DNA of 64,000 nt. Source: Alphaproteobacteria bacterium (lineage in GTDB: Bacteria > Pseudomonadota > Alphaproteobacteria > Micropepsales > Micropepsaceae). The notes below the pieces were generated by a model. The model had not been told where the DNA came from and did not search any database. It saw only the letters and a program-made list of their open reading frames with translations. The translations under genes and the position numbers were made by a program. Shown here in pieces: positions 17,223 to 25,931 of this stretch. Numbering within the stretch: the first letter of the stretch is position 1; each line of letters begins with the position of its first letter. The stretch is from assembly GCA_017308375.1 (NCBI GenBank), contig JAFKEW010000068.1:78833-142832 (forward strand). Reading direction: 5' to 3'.

Positions 17223-19822
17223 TTGGCGTATGTCACCAAGCGGGCCGTCTTGCAGGCTACAGCGGCAGGGGTCGCACTGGGATTGATGCCGAAGGCGACG
17301 CGGGCCAAGATGCGGCGGAATACAGGACCATCGGAAAAAGAACTTGGCGGTCACTGGCAATTCCGTGAAACGGGCACCAGTGACTGGTTGCCAGCCACCG
17401 TACCCGGCACCGTACACACCGACCTTTTAGCCAACGCCAAAATTCCCGATCCGTTTTACCGCACCAACGAGCGCGATCTGCAATGGATTGATAAGAAGGA
17501 TTGGGAGTATCGCACAGCGTTCGAGATCGATGCAAAAACGCTGGCGGAAGACCATATCGAGCTTTGCTTTTTCGGCCTGGACACCTATGCCGACGTGTAT
17601 TTGAACGATTTCCTGATCCTTAAAGCGGACAACATGTTCCGCACATGGGTTGCGAATATCAAGCCACACGTCAAGGCCGGTGCGAACGATCTGCATGTTG
17701 TTCTACGCTCCCCGATCACAGAAGGTCTGAAGCTGCTCGATAAGTTGGGCTACAACCCGCCGGCAGTCGTCGACTGGAGCGAGATCGGTGGACTCGGCGA
17801 CAAAAAGATCAGCATGTTCTCGCGCAAAGCACCCTACCATTACGGTTGGGACTGGGGGCCGCGCTTCGTGACTTCCGGCATCTGGCGCAAGATCGTGCTG
17901 CGTGATCGTTCCTCGCGTGATACGGCGGTGGCGGAGATCATGACAGCGCAGGTGGTGACGGTGGCGCCCGGCGAGCAGGTGGAGCATTGCCTGCAGCTGG
18001 TGACCGAGCCAATGCACAGGTCGCCCTCACACCCGGCACGCATACGGTGAAAATCACGTTCATAATCGCCAAGCCCACGTTGTGGTGGTGCAACGGACTG
18101 GGCGAGCCCTTCCTCTACGAGTTGACCGGCCAGCTTGTAACCGACCGTACGCAGAACAGTTGCGATGCACGAATTGGGTTACGGACGATAAAGATCGCGC
18201 AGACACCGGATGCGAATGGCGAAAGCTTTACCATCGAGCTGAACGGCATTCCTGTATTCATGAAAGGTGCCAATTACATTCCCAGTGACAGCTTTCTGCC
18301 GCGTGTAACCCACGCCATCTATGAACGCGTAGTGCGCTCAGCCGCCGATACGCACATGAATATGCTGCGCGTCTGGGGCGGGGGTGTCTATGAGGATGAT
18401 GCATTTTACGACCTCTGCGACGAGCACGGCATACTTGTCTGGCAGGAGTTCATCTTCGCCTGTGTGATGTATCCGGGCGATACGGCGTTCCTCGACAATG
18501 TCCGTCACGAAGCGGTCGACAATGTCAGGCGGCTACGCAACCATGCCTGTATCGCACTGTGGTGCGGCAACAATGAGATCGACACTGCCTGGCAAGACGA
18601 TGTACCGGGCGGCGGCTGGGGCTGGAAGGAGAAGTACACACAAGACCAGTGCAACCAGATGTGGGCAGCATATAAGGCGATATTCTACGACATCCTTCCG
18701 CAGGTCGTGGCGGAACACGACGAAGGGCGCTTCTACTGGCCGTCTTCACCACTTGCCGCTTGGGATGGGCACAGCAGTGTGCGCCACGCCGATCTACATA
18801 TGAAGAAACAGTCCGGTGACATCCACTATTGGGGCGTATGGTGGGGCAAGCTGCCGTTCTCCAGTTATCGCGACCATATCGGCCGGTTCATGACCGAATA
18901 CGGATTCCAATCCTTTCCCGAATTCCGGACGATCGAAGCCTTTGCCGCACCGGGCGATTATAATATCGATTCCGAGGTGATGAGGGCGCACCAGCGCTCC
19001 TCTATCGGCAACGGCACAATCGCGACTTACATGGCGCGCGATTACGTCGTGCCAAAAAACTTCCGTGAATTCCTTTATGTCGGCCAGGTGCTGCAGGCTG
19101 AAGGCGTGCGCATCGCAATGGAAGCCCATCGCGCACACCGCCCTTATTGCATGGGTTCGCTGTTCTGGCAGATTAATGATTGCTGGCCCGTCGCGTCATG
19201 GAGCAGTATTGACTATTACGGCCGCTGGAAGGCCCTGCAGTATTTTGCCCGCAAATCCTTCGCGCCCGATCTGGTGACGATATGGCTCGACAATGACGCG
19301 GTTCAGGTATGCGTGGTCCGCGACCGGCTCGACGGCGGACCTGTGACGCTGACGCTGCGCGTGATGGATTTCAATGGATTGGTACAGAAAACGGTCCCGA
19401 TGTCGTTTCTGTTACCTGCCAACACCAGCAGGATCGCCTTTACGGAATCTGCCGCGGAGCTTTTGGCCGGAACAGCACCTGAAACCGCTTTTCTGCATGC
19501 AAACATGACCGATGATGGTGGAAACCTACTGGCCGAAAATCTGCTCTATTTCCGGCCTGTGAAGGACCTGATGCTGCCGCAAGCGCAGCCGATAGTGGCC
19601 GTAAAGGATATGGGGAACACTTTCACCCTGGCGCTGTCTTCGTCGACGCTTGCGAAAAACCTGGAGATAGACATCGAGGGTATCGATGGCATCTTCAGTG
19701 ACAATTATTTCGATCTACTGCCGGGTATACCTGCCATCGTGCGCTTTACGCCCACAGCGCCAACGAGCACAGCGGCCATCAGAGCCCATCTGCGACTGAT
19801 GCATATGGCACTCGTGAGATAA
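17223..19822 (+). pseudogene. GH2-family beta-mannosidase-like gene, frameshifted
   Basis: Two frames together make a complete GH2 protein of about 865 residues. Part 1 (17223-18050, TTG start) has a Tat-like leader (TKRAVLQATAAG) and the sugar-binding domain (WLPATVPGTVHTDLL, YHYGWDWGPRF). Part 2 (entered near 17990, open to 19822) has the immunoglobulin-like and barrel domains with the acid/base Glu in LWCGNNE and the nucleophile Glu in TEYGFQSFPE. The join needs a -1 shift, equal to one lost base, and no slippery heptamer is seen. If the shift is a sequencing error the gene is intact. It would cleave terminal beta-mannosides or similar beta-glycosides. It follows the SMP-30 gene by 15 bp in the MFS operon. 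Confidence 0.75.
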
Positions 19823-19823
19823 C

Positions 19824-20531
19824 TCAGCTCTTGAGTGTTTGAAATCCCGCAGCCATGAAATCCGCCAGGCGCGCTTTCACGGCCTTGAAATCATCCGACT
19901 TGCACAAACCGCCTGAAAGCCGGTCGATGCGGCCGCTACGTGCGAGAGAATGCATGAGGCTACCGGTCACAAAGTGATAGCCCCAGAAGACGTCCTTCTT
20001 GGATATGTCGGGCAGCGCCTTGCGCAGGATTTCGATCAGCCGCAGAACGACAGGATCGAAATATTCGTCAAAAAGATCGGCCCCTTCCGGTGTGTTGGCC
20101 AATTGGGCACAGAAGGCGGCATAGTTGCGCCAGCCCTCTCCCCCCTCGATGTACAAATCGAAATCCGTATCAAGGAAAACATGCAATGCGCCCGCCACCG
20201 TCGGCTTTCCGGCCATACGTTCGTCGTACGCATCCAACGCCTTCATGCGGCGATCACTCGTGATCCCGGCACGGCGGGCGAAGACAGCCTTGAACAAGGC
20301 AAGCTTGTCCTCAAAATAATAGTGCATCAGTGAAGTATGGACACCGACCTTCAGGGCCACGTCGCGCAGCGTCACACCGTATAGGCCGTGCTTCGAGAAC
20401 AGGAGCTCGGCAGCATCCAGAATCTGCTCCATCGTTTCGGCGCGCTGCTCGGCCTTCGTCCGGTGCGCATTTTTGGACGCTTTCCGCTTAACCGGTTTTT
20501 TTTGTGAAAGTTTCGTCTTGGTTTTCGTCAT
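19824..20531 (-). CDS. TetR/AcrR-family regulator of the catabolic island
   Basis: 235 aa from the ATG at 20531. A Lys/Arg-rich N-terminal arm precedes a TetR helix-turn-helix (MEQILDAAELLFSKHGLYGV then TLRDVALKVGVHTSLMHYYF). The ligand domain follows. A longer frame to 20642 exists but overlaps the end of the acyl-CoA ligase and lacks the family pattern. It is the last gene of the minus-strand receptor-ligase-regulator unit and converges on the GH2 gene with one base between stops. It is the natural candidate for binding the two 20-bp operators and for sensing a pathway intermediate. Direct proof is lacking. Confidence 0.82.
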   Translation of the reverse strand: MTKTKTKLSQKKPVKRKASKNAHRTKAEQRAETMEQILDAAELLFSKHGLYGVTLRDVALKVGVHTSLMHYYFEDKLALFKAVFARRAGITSDRRMKALDAYDERMAGKPTVAGALHVFLDTDFDLYIEGGEGWRNYAAFCAQLANTPEGADLFDEYFDPVVLRLIEILRKALPDISKKDVFWGYHFVTGSLMHSLARSGRIDRLSGGLCKSDDFKAVKARLADFMAAGFQTLKS

Positions 20532-20601
20532 CGATCCAGTCTTTGCAGCAGACGCTGGACGATAGGTTCCAGCCATCGCCGGACGGCTCCACCCGCCCCA
20601 T

Positions 20602-22197
20602 CTAGGCCCCTGCGTATTCGGTGCGAAGACGATTCTTGTCAATTTTGCCGGTCGGTGCCAATGGCATATGCGCCACTTGAATCACCTGATCTGGAATCCA
20701 CCAGTCGGCAACATTCCCGCGAAGTGCGTCCAACAGAGCCCTCTCGTTGAGGGTATGGCATTTCTGCGGCTCGACAACAAGAATTGGACGTTCGCCCCAC
20801 TTCGGGTCATTCCGGCCGATGACCGCAACCAGCCCCACACCGGGTAACCGCCCAACGATTGCTTCGATCTCTGCGGGATTGATCCACTCACCACCCGATT
20901 TGATCAGGTCTTTGGTCCGGCCAGAGATGGTCAGGTTGCCGGCATCATCAATCGTGGCAAGATCGCCCGTGTCGAAGTAGCCTTCTGCGTCCAACGCCTC
21001 TGCCTGGGCTTTAAAGTACCGGTCAACGACACTTGCCCCCTTCACCTTCAAATGCCCGGTAACATTCCTCTGCCGCGGCAGGGTGGCCCCTGCTGCATCC
21101 GTAAGCTTCAGATCGAGCCCGACCGAGGGACGGCCAGAAGCAATAGCGCGGGCGCGCCCTCGAGCGGGCGCGATGGTGCCAAGCGGTGAGAGCTCCGTCA
21201 TGCCCCAACTGGTCTGTACACGCGCGCAAAGACGTTTCTCCATCCGTTCGATCAAAGCATCCGGACATGTGGAACCGCCAATGATGACCCGCTCAAGTGT
21301 CGGCACGTCAGCACCGGTCGCATCGAGATAATCCAGTAGACCCTGCCACACCGTCTGCACGCCCGCCGCGACGGTTACACCTTCGTCGCGAATAAGCGTC
21401 GCCAACCACGCCCCGTCAGTCTGCCGGCCGGGCAAAACGAGCTTGGCTCCCGCTGCTGGTGCCGCGAATGGAAACCCCCAGCCATTGGCATGAAACATCG
21501 GCACCGCCACGAGAACTGAATCAGCCGCGGTCAACGCAAACGCATCGGCCTGCAGGGCACGCAACGTATGAAGATAATTGGAGCGATGGGTGTAGAGCAC
21601 CCCTTTGGGGGCGCCCGTCGTTCCCGATGTATAACAAAGCCCCGCCGGTGCATCCTCGCTGAAATCACCCCATCGCGCCTCGGCGCCGTAGCTTGCGAGC
21701 AGTGTCTCAACTGTGAACACCCGCTTCCCGGCAATCATGTGCAGCGACGCAGGGCTATCATCCAGTTGCACCACCACTTCTATGCTTGGGCAATGCTGTA
21801 GCAACGTCTGCGCCGAATCCTCCAGCCCGGCACCGACGGCCAGCACGCGATCCTCGGCTTCGTTCACCATGGCCGCCAAATGCGCAACTGTGAGCCGCGG
21901 GTTCAGCGTATGACAGACGAACCCTCCGCCCATGGCCGCATAATATATTTCCAGATGGTGCTGCGTGTTCCATGCCAAAGTACCGACACGATCACCGGTG
22001 CAGAGCCCCAGCCTCGTCAACGCACCCGACAAACGATTGCTGCGCTGCCTCAGGGTCTCATAGCCAACGCGCCCTGCCCCTGCCGTGACAATCTCGCGAT
22101 CTCCCCACCACTTGGCAGCGTGATCGAGAAACTTGTCTATCGTGAGGGCATAAGGTTGCATGAGCCTGTGAAAGGAACCTGAAAAGAATGCGGCCAC
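20602..22197 (-). CDS. AlkK-like acyl-CoA ligase (AMP-forming)
   Basis: 531 aa. The AMP-binding signature is present (YTSGTTGAPKGVLYTHRS), as are FHANGWGFPFAAPAAGAKLVLPG, TSWGMTELSPLGT and the C-terminal GRTKDLIKSGGEWI and PTGKIDK. These blocks match medium/long-chain fatty-acid or aryl-acid CoA ligases of the AlkK type. It would activate the acid released by the esterases for beta-oxidation. The GTG at 22197 falls in an intercistronic hairpin; the ATG at 22161 is an equally possible start. It lies 39 bp after the TonB-receptor gene in the same unit. Chain length and aromatic preference cannot be read from sequence. Confidence 0.88.
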   Translation of the reverse strand: MAAFFSGSFHRLMQPYALTIDKFLDHAAKWWGDREIVTAGAGRVGYETLRQRSNRLSGALTRLGLCTGDRVGTLAWNTQHHLEIYYAAMGGGFVCHTLNPRLTVAHLAAMVNEAEDRVLAVGAGLEDSAQTLLQHCPSIEVVVQLDDSPASLHMIAGKRVFTVETLLASYGAEARWGDFSEDAPAGLCYTSGTTGAPKGVLYTHRSNYLHTLRALQADAFALTAADSVLVAVPMFHANGWGFPFAAPAAGAKLVLPGRQTDGAWLATLIRDEGVTVAAGVQTVWQGLLDYLDATGADVPTLERVIIGGSTCPDALIERMEKRLCARVQTSWGMTELSPLGTIAPARGRARAIASGRPSVGLDLKLTDAAGATLPRQRNVTGHLKVKGASVVDRYFKAQAEALDAEGYFDTGDLATIDDAGNLTISGRTKDLIKSGGEWINPAEIEAIVGRLPGVGLVAVIGRNDPKWGERPILVVEPQKCHTLNERALLDALRGNVADWWIPDQVIQVAHMPLAPTGKIDKNRLRTEYAGA

Positions 22198-22221
22198 CGA
22201 CTGATCGCAACAGCCGGTGGC
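22193..22221 (-). promoter_or_regulatory. Intercistronic hairpin between receptor and ligase genes
   Basis: Inverted arms GCCACCG (22193-22199) and CGGTGGC (22215-22221) lie in the gap between the receptor stop and the ligase start. There is no T-tract, so it is more likely an mRNA-stabilising or processing hairpin than a terminator. Confidence 0.4.
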
Positions 22222-22236
22222 GATAGAAGAACCGGG

Positions 22237-24621
22237 TCAGAACGCCTTCGTGAGACGTATCCCAAACTGGCGCGGCGGTCCGGCATAGAGACCACCCGAA
22301 TTGTTGGACGCCACATACTGCTTGTTCAAGACGTTGTCGCCATAGAGGGTGAAGAACCAACCACCAGTCTGATACTCGAGTTGCGCGCCGAGGAGATCGC
22401 GAACGCCCAGGCGATCACCGAGCGCCGGGTTATCGAATATCGATGCCCACTGCCCGGAAACATGAGCAAAGCTGACGCGCGGGGTCAACGTATCGCCACC
22501 GTCGAGAAGAAACTCGTATTGGGCGCCCAAATTATAAGTGGCACTGGGTGCGTAAGTGATTGGATTGCCCTTCACATTGACGCAGTAAATGCCCGGGCCA
22601 CCCGTCGTGGGGTCGCAAACGCCAGTTGCAAGGCGGTTATACCTTGGATCGACAGCCCAGAAATGGGGCAGTGAACTCTTGAGCAAACCGACAGAACCAG
22701 TGAGCGAGAACTGCCCGAATGACGCTTGAGCTTCTCCTTCTACACCATAGATCTTGGTCTTGCCGGGAAGGTTGATTTCGTAGGTATTCAGCGGAACCGA
22801 TGGATCGGACAATGTGATCTGAAAGCGGTCATATTCTGTGTAGAAAGCGTTCAGTTGGGTACGCAGGTGCCCATCAAACCAGGATGCCCTCTTCCATCCG
22901 ACTTCATAGTCTGTGTCCGTCACCTTGCCAAACGGCGCGGGGCCGCCTACCGCCGACGTATAGGTGTTAAGGCCGCCCCCCGTGTAGCCTGTCGCTACGA
23001 ACGCATAGAGGAAATCGCCTTCATTGACGGCCCAATCGATTGCGGCCTTATACGTGAGGGCGGAAGATTTCTGGGTCTCGATATCGTTGTACGCTGTCGG
23101 TGTCAGCGTGGTCACGCCAAACCCGTTGCCGTAGTTCCAGAGATCCACATTGTTGTGGGAGCGGGTTTGCGTCCAGCGGCCTCCGAGTGAGACCGAAACG
23201 CCGCTTCCGAGCTTGGCTTCGATCTGACCGAATGCGGCAATGTCCTGGTTGGTCGTTTTCCCCTGAATCGTCCAGGACGTGTATTGATAGAAGTTGCCTA
23301 GGTTGGGGGTTGGCCCACCTGGAAAACGTGGCCCAACCGCAATCCAGAATTGATACGGTGAACGCCAGTCGTAGTCGTTTTCCTGACCATACAAGCCAAC
23401 CACCCAGGTGATCGGCTGGTTGTCCGGCGAAATCAGATTGAATTCCTGAGAATAAACGGTTTCACCAACCGAATCGTAGAACGTCCAATTGTTGGTCGTG
23501 CCGAAATAGGGAAAGACGCCCGGATTGCCGTAATCCGTGCCATCCAGATCAGCTCTCCAGGCACCGATACCAACATTATAATCAGAGATGGATCGCAGCG
23601 TGATGCCACTCGGGAACACATAGTCCACCTTCAGGATCGTACGTTGCTCACGATCCAACCGGGCCATTGGTGCATTGGCCGTGACATGAAAGAGATTGCT
23701 GTCGTGATAGGGGTTTGTGAAACCGTATGGCGCTACCGAAGCACCAACAGGAAGAAGCTGTGAATATGGAATGGCCGGAGACGCGCCAAAGTCCTGATAG
23801 AGGGCATCGTATTTCAGCGAAACCGTCAGGGATTCGACAGGCTTCCACAAAACGCTCAAACGGCCGGCGACTTCCTTCAGATCGCCTGGATTGTAGCCGG
23901 GTTTGCAGCCCGCATACTTGGCATTGGGGCAGTTGTCCGCCGGATCGCGATCGATAATGCTATAAAAACTGTCTCTCCTTTCACCAAATCCGGAGATGCG
24001 CACCGCCAGATTGTCCGTGATCGGAATATTGACCGCACCTTGCAACTGGACATCATTATAATTGCCGTATTGCGCCTGGACATAACCATTATAACCGCCC
24101 CCAATCACGGGGTCGTTCGTCGTCACGAACACCGCGCCGCCGGTCGCATTCTGCCCTACGAAGGTGCCCTGCGGGCCGCGATAAACTTCGATGCTTCTGA
24201 TATCGTAAAATGGCTCTGCCGTTATATAACCGGGAAAAGTCGATGCGCCGTCGCGGTAGGTGACCACACCGACCGGCGTCTGCGTGTTGTGCTCACCCTT
24301 TCCAACGCCGCGAATGTTGAAATCGATTCCCTGCCCCAGATCATTGACCGTCAGATTGGGTGCGATGAACTGCAGCGAATTGACGTTGATGACGTTCCGG
24401 TTCTGAAGATCATCGCCTGTCAGAACGCTCGCCGTTACCGGCGTTGTCATCAGATTTTCTACTCGGCGCTCTGCCGTAACCACCACGGTCTCGATGCCAC
24501 CTCTGTCGCTGGCGGCAACCCCCGCTGTCGAAGATGTATCGGACGTGTCCGTCTGTGCATGAACTGCGTTGCAGCAAACAAGCGCCAGTACAGACGCCGA
24601 CAAGCTTAGCGTGCGCCCCAT
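22237..24621 (-). CDS. TonB-dependent outer-membrane receptor
   Basis: 794 aa. It has a signal peptide (LSLSASVLALVCCNAVHAQ), a TonB box-like ETVVVTAERR, a plug domain (LQFIAPNLTVNDLGQGIDFNIRGVG ... EVYRGPQGTFVGQNATGGAV) and a long beta-barrel ending in a terminal Phe (RLTKAF). It imports a bulky substrate through the outer membrane using TonB energy. The ATG at 24621 has GGGGAGGG six bases upstream; the longer frame to 24714 reads through the operator. It is the first gene of the receptor-ligase-TetR unit. The substrate is probably the acylated compound hydrolysed by the neighbouring esterases, which is inference. Confidence 0.92.
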   Translation of the reverse strand: MGRTLSLSASVLALVCCNAVHAQTDTSDTSSTAGVAASDRGGIETVVVTAERRVENLMTTPVTASVLTGDDLQNRNVINVNSLQFIAPNLTVNDLGQGIDFNIRGVGKGEHNTQTPVGVVTYRDGASTFPGYITAEPFYDIRSIEVYRGPQGTFVGQNATGGAVFVTTNDPVIGGGYNGYVQAQYGNYNDVQLQGAVNIPITDNLAVRISGFGERRDSFYSIIDRDPADNCPNAKYAGCKPGYNPGDLKEVAGRLSVLWKPVESLTVSLKYDALYQDFGASPAIPYSQLLPVGASVAPYGFTNPYHDSNLFHVTANAPMARLDREQRTILKVDYVFPSGITLRSISDYNVGIGAWRADLDGTDYGNPGVFPYFGTTNNWTFYDSVGETVYSQEFNLISPDNQPITWVVGLYGQENDYDWRSPYQFWIAVGPRFPGGPTPNLGNFYQYTSWTIQGKTTNQDIAAFGQIEAKLGSGVSVSLGGRWTQTRSHNNVDLWNYGNGFGVTTLTPTAYNDIETQKSSALTYKAAIDWAVNEGDFLYAFVATGYTGGGLNTYTSAVGGPAPFGKVTDTDYEVGWKRASWFDGHLRTQLNAFYTEYDRFQITLSDPSVPLNTYEINLPGKTKIYGVEGEAQASFGQFSLTGSVGLLKSSLPHFWAVDPRYNRLATGVCDPTTGGPGIYCVNVKGNPITYAPSATYNLGAQYEFLLDGGDTLTPRVSFAHVSGQWASIFDNPALGDRLGVRDLLGAQLEYQTGGWFFTLYGDNVLNKQYVASNNSGGLYAGPPRQFGIRLTKAF

Positions 24622-24701
24622 GATATTCCCTCCCCTGTCCGCCCATAGGCGGCCATGCACATTCCGGCATGCATGCCAAAGCTGGCAGAAAGGCCGGGGT
24701 C

Positions 24702-24732
24702 TGTCAATATTCATTCACACATGGATGAATAT
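24702..24732 (-). promoter_or_regulatory. Island operator copy 2 and -35 box of the receptor unit
   Basis: ATATTCAT (24707-24714) and ATGAATAT (24725-24732) form a perfect 8-bp inverted repeat with a 10-bp spacer. The core 24710-24729 matches 17 of 20 bases of operator copy 1 with the same spacing. On the minus strand TTGACA (24707-24702) follows directly, as at copy 1. No strong -10 is seen. The receptor ATG is about 80 bases downstream. Confidence 0.6.
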
Positions 24733-25091
24733 CTTGTTCTACTGTCGGCGCGGCCGCAACGACGGTGACGAGATTGCCTGAAGCCTGATCGGGATATTGT
24801 CGAACCAGGGGTAAAGATGGTTGGGAGGGGCTTCGAGCCATAGATGCCGAGAGAATTCGGCCATCGATCTTCGACGTGTGAGCGTTCACGATCTGCTTTG
24901 CCGTACGGATGATGTTCGAGGCGACCGGTATCCTCATCCGCTGGCAGTTTGGCTGAATTCGATCGAGTCCGACCTGCCCATGACCACCCCGTTTCTCAGG
25001 GCGCATTCTTTCGCCTGCCGCTGGGCACTCCAGACCAGCCTGGAGGCTGCCGCCTGGTGTTAGCGCTGCTCGTCGACTGTGCTATTTCAGT
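24733..25091. other. Gene-poor stretch at the right edge of the island
   Basis: About 360 bp. Short open frames exist on both strands but show no recognised domain, and none has a convincing start. I see no intact insertion sequence and no tRNA. It separates the receptor promoter from a truncated host-type gene, so it may hold the recombination scar of the island. Confidence 0.45.
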
Positions 25092-25307
25092 TTAGATTTC
25101 ATCCCACACCACGGCGCTGTGGCCCAAGGTCAGAACCGCTTCTTCAAGAGCATCGGCGTGCGTGGCCGCGGTCAGCGGAACGGGCTTCGTCCATCCGACA
25201 AGCGGCGCGGGCAACGCCTTGTCCATGGCGGGGCAAGCTGCAGGCGCCGCTGCCCATACCGGCAGCGGTTGAAAGAAGAGCGCTATCGCGAACAGGATTT
25301 TGCGCAT
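25092..25307 (-). pseudogene. Secreted hypothetical protein, probably truncated at its C-terminus
   Basis: 71 codons. It starts with a good signal peptide (MRKILFAIALFFQPLPVWAAA) and continues CPAMDKALPAPLVGWTKP and a short beta-like segment before a TAG-proximal end (VVWDEI). The mature part is only about 50 residues and stops in the middle of what looks like a strand, where I would expect a longer beta-rich domain. The truncation point faces the catabolic island. It could instead be a real short secreted protein. Name and function are unknown. Confidence 0.4.
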
Positions 25308-25459
25308 TCCGGGAATCCCGACGGATTTCGTAATGTCCATTCAACTACAACGCAGCGCGCCGAAAAAGTCCGCTGTGGAATAAGCGGTCAAATCCGGCGC
25401 ACACACGGCTGCTGATCAGTATAGATCTCTCTCGGGGCATGAACACATGCCTCGCTCGG

Positions 25460-25486
25460 CTTGAAGTGTCTTCCGGAAAAGTATGG
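25460..25486 (+). promoter_or_regulatory. Candidate RpoH (heat-shock) promoter of hsp20-lon
   Basis: CTTGAA at 25460-25465 fits the -35 of sigma-32-type promoters, and GTATGG at 25481-25486 is a loose -10. It lies 29 bases before the hsp20 ATG. The gene content (small heat-shock protein and Lon) agrees with heat-shock control, but the -10 match is weak. Confidence 0.4.
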
Positions 25487-25514
25487 AATTGATAAGAGTA
25501 AAAGGGAGCACGCG

Positions 25515-25931
25515 ATGAGCGACCGGTTTCCGCGAAGCTGGATGTGGTCCGAAGCGGTGGACATGCTGACGCGCGCGGAGCGTTTGCACCGCCAATTCTT
25601 TGAACCGCGTCGCGGACCCGCTGGCCCGGCCTGGGAACCACCGGTGGACATCATCGAAACGGAAACCAAAATCCTGATTTTCGCCGCCCTTCCCGGCGTA
25701 AGCCCCGAAAATGTGGACGTTGCGATTGACGGTGACCTTTTGGCCATTTCGGGATCGCGGCATCTGCCGCCCGAGCTTGCAACAGCCGCCATTCACCGTC
25801 TTGAACTTCCCCAAGGGCGGTTCAGCCGGCATGTTCCCCTGCCCCCCGGATACTATAACGGCATTGAAAGAACGTCGATTGACGGCTGCATCGTCATCAC
25901 GCTTCACAAAGCGGAGCGTGGCCGTGGTTGA
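25515..25931 (+). CDS. Hsp20/alpha-crystallin small heat-shock protein
   Basis: 138 aa. The alpha-crystallin domain covers about residues 38-135 (PPVDIIETETKILIFAALPGV, then AISGSR, and a closing GCIVITLHKAE). It binds unfolding proteins without ATP and passes them to other chaperones or proteases. GGGAG lies seven bases before the ATG. The 3' end overlaps the lon start by 8 bp, so chaperone and protease are made together. Confidence 0.88.
   Translation: MSDRFPRSWMWSEAVDMLTRAERLHRQFFEPRRGPAGPAWEPPVDIIETETKILIFAALPGVSPENVDVAIDGDLLAISGSRHLPPELATAAIHRLELPQGRFSRHVPLPPGYYNGIERTSIDGCIVITLHKAERGRG

Noticed and set aside
17960..18050. Programmed -1 frameshift in the GH2 gene
   Set aside because: No X-XXY-YYZ heptamer or downstream pseudoknot was found, and such control is not known for GH2 enzymes.
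11429..24621. Fumonisin degradation (fum) cluster
   Set aside because: The esterase family and transporter types are similar, but a FumI-type aminotransferase and related genes are not present, while a GH2 enzyme and an acyl-CoA ligase are.
24704..25063. Two short open frames on opposite strands (24704-25006 minus, 24821-25063 plus)
   Set aside because: No start site, domain or codon pattern supports either. A transposase remnant could not be shown.
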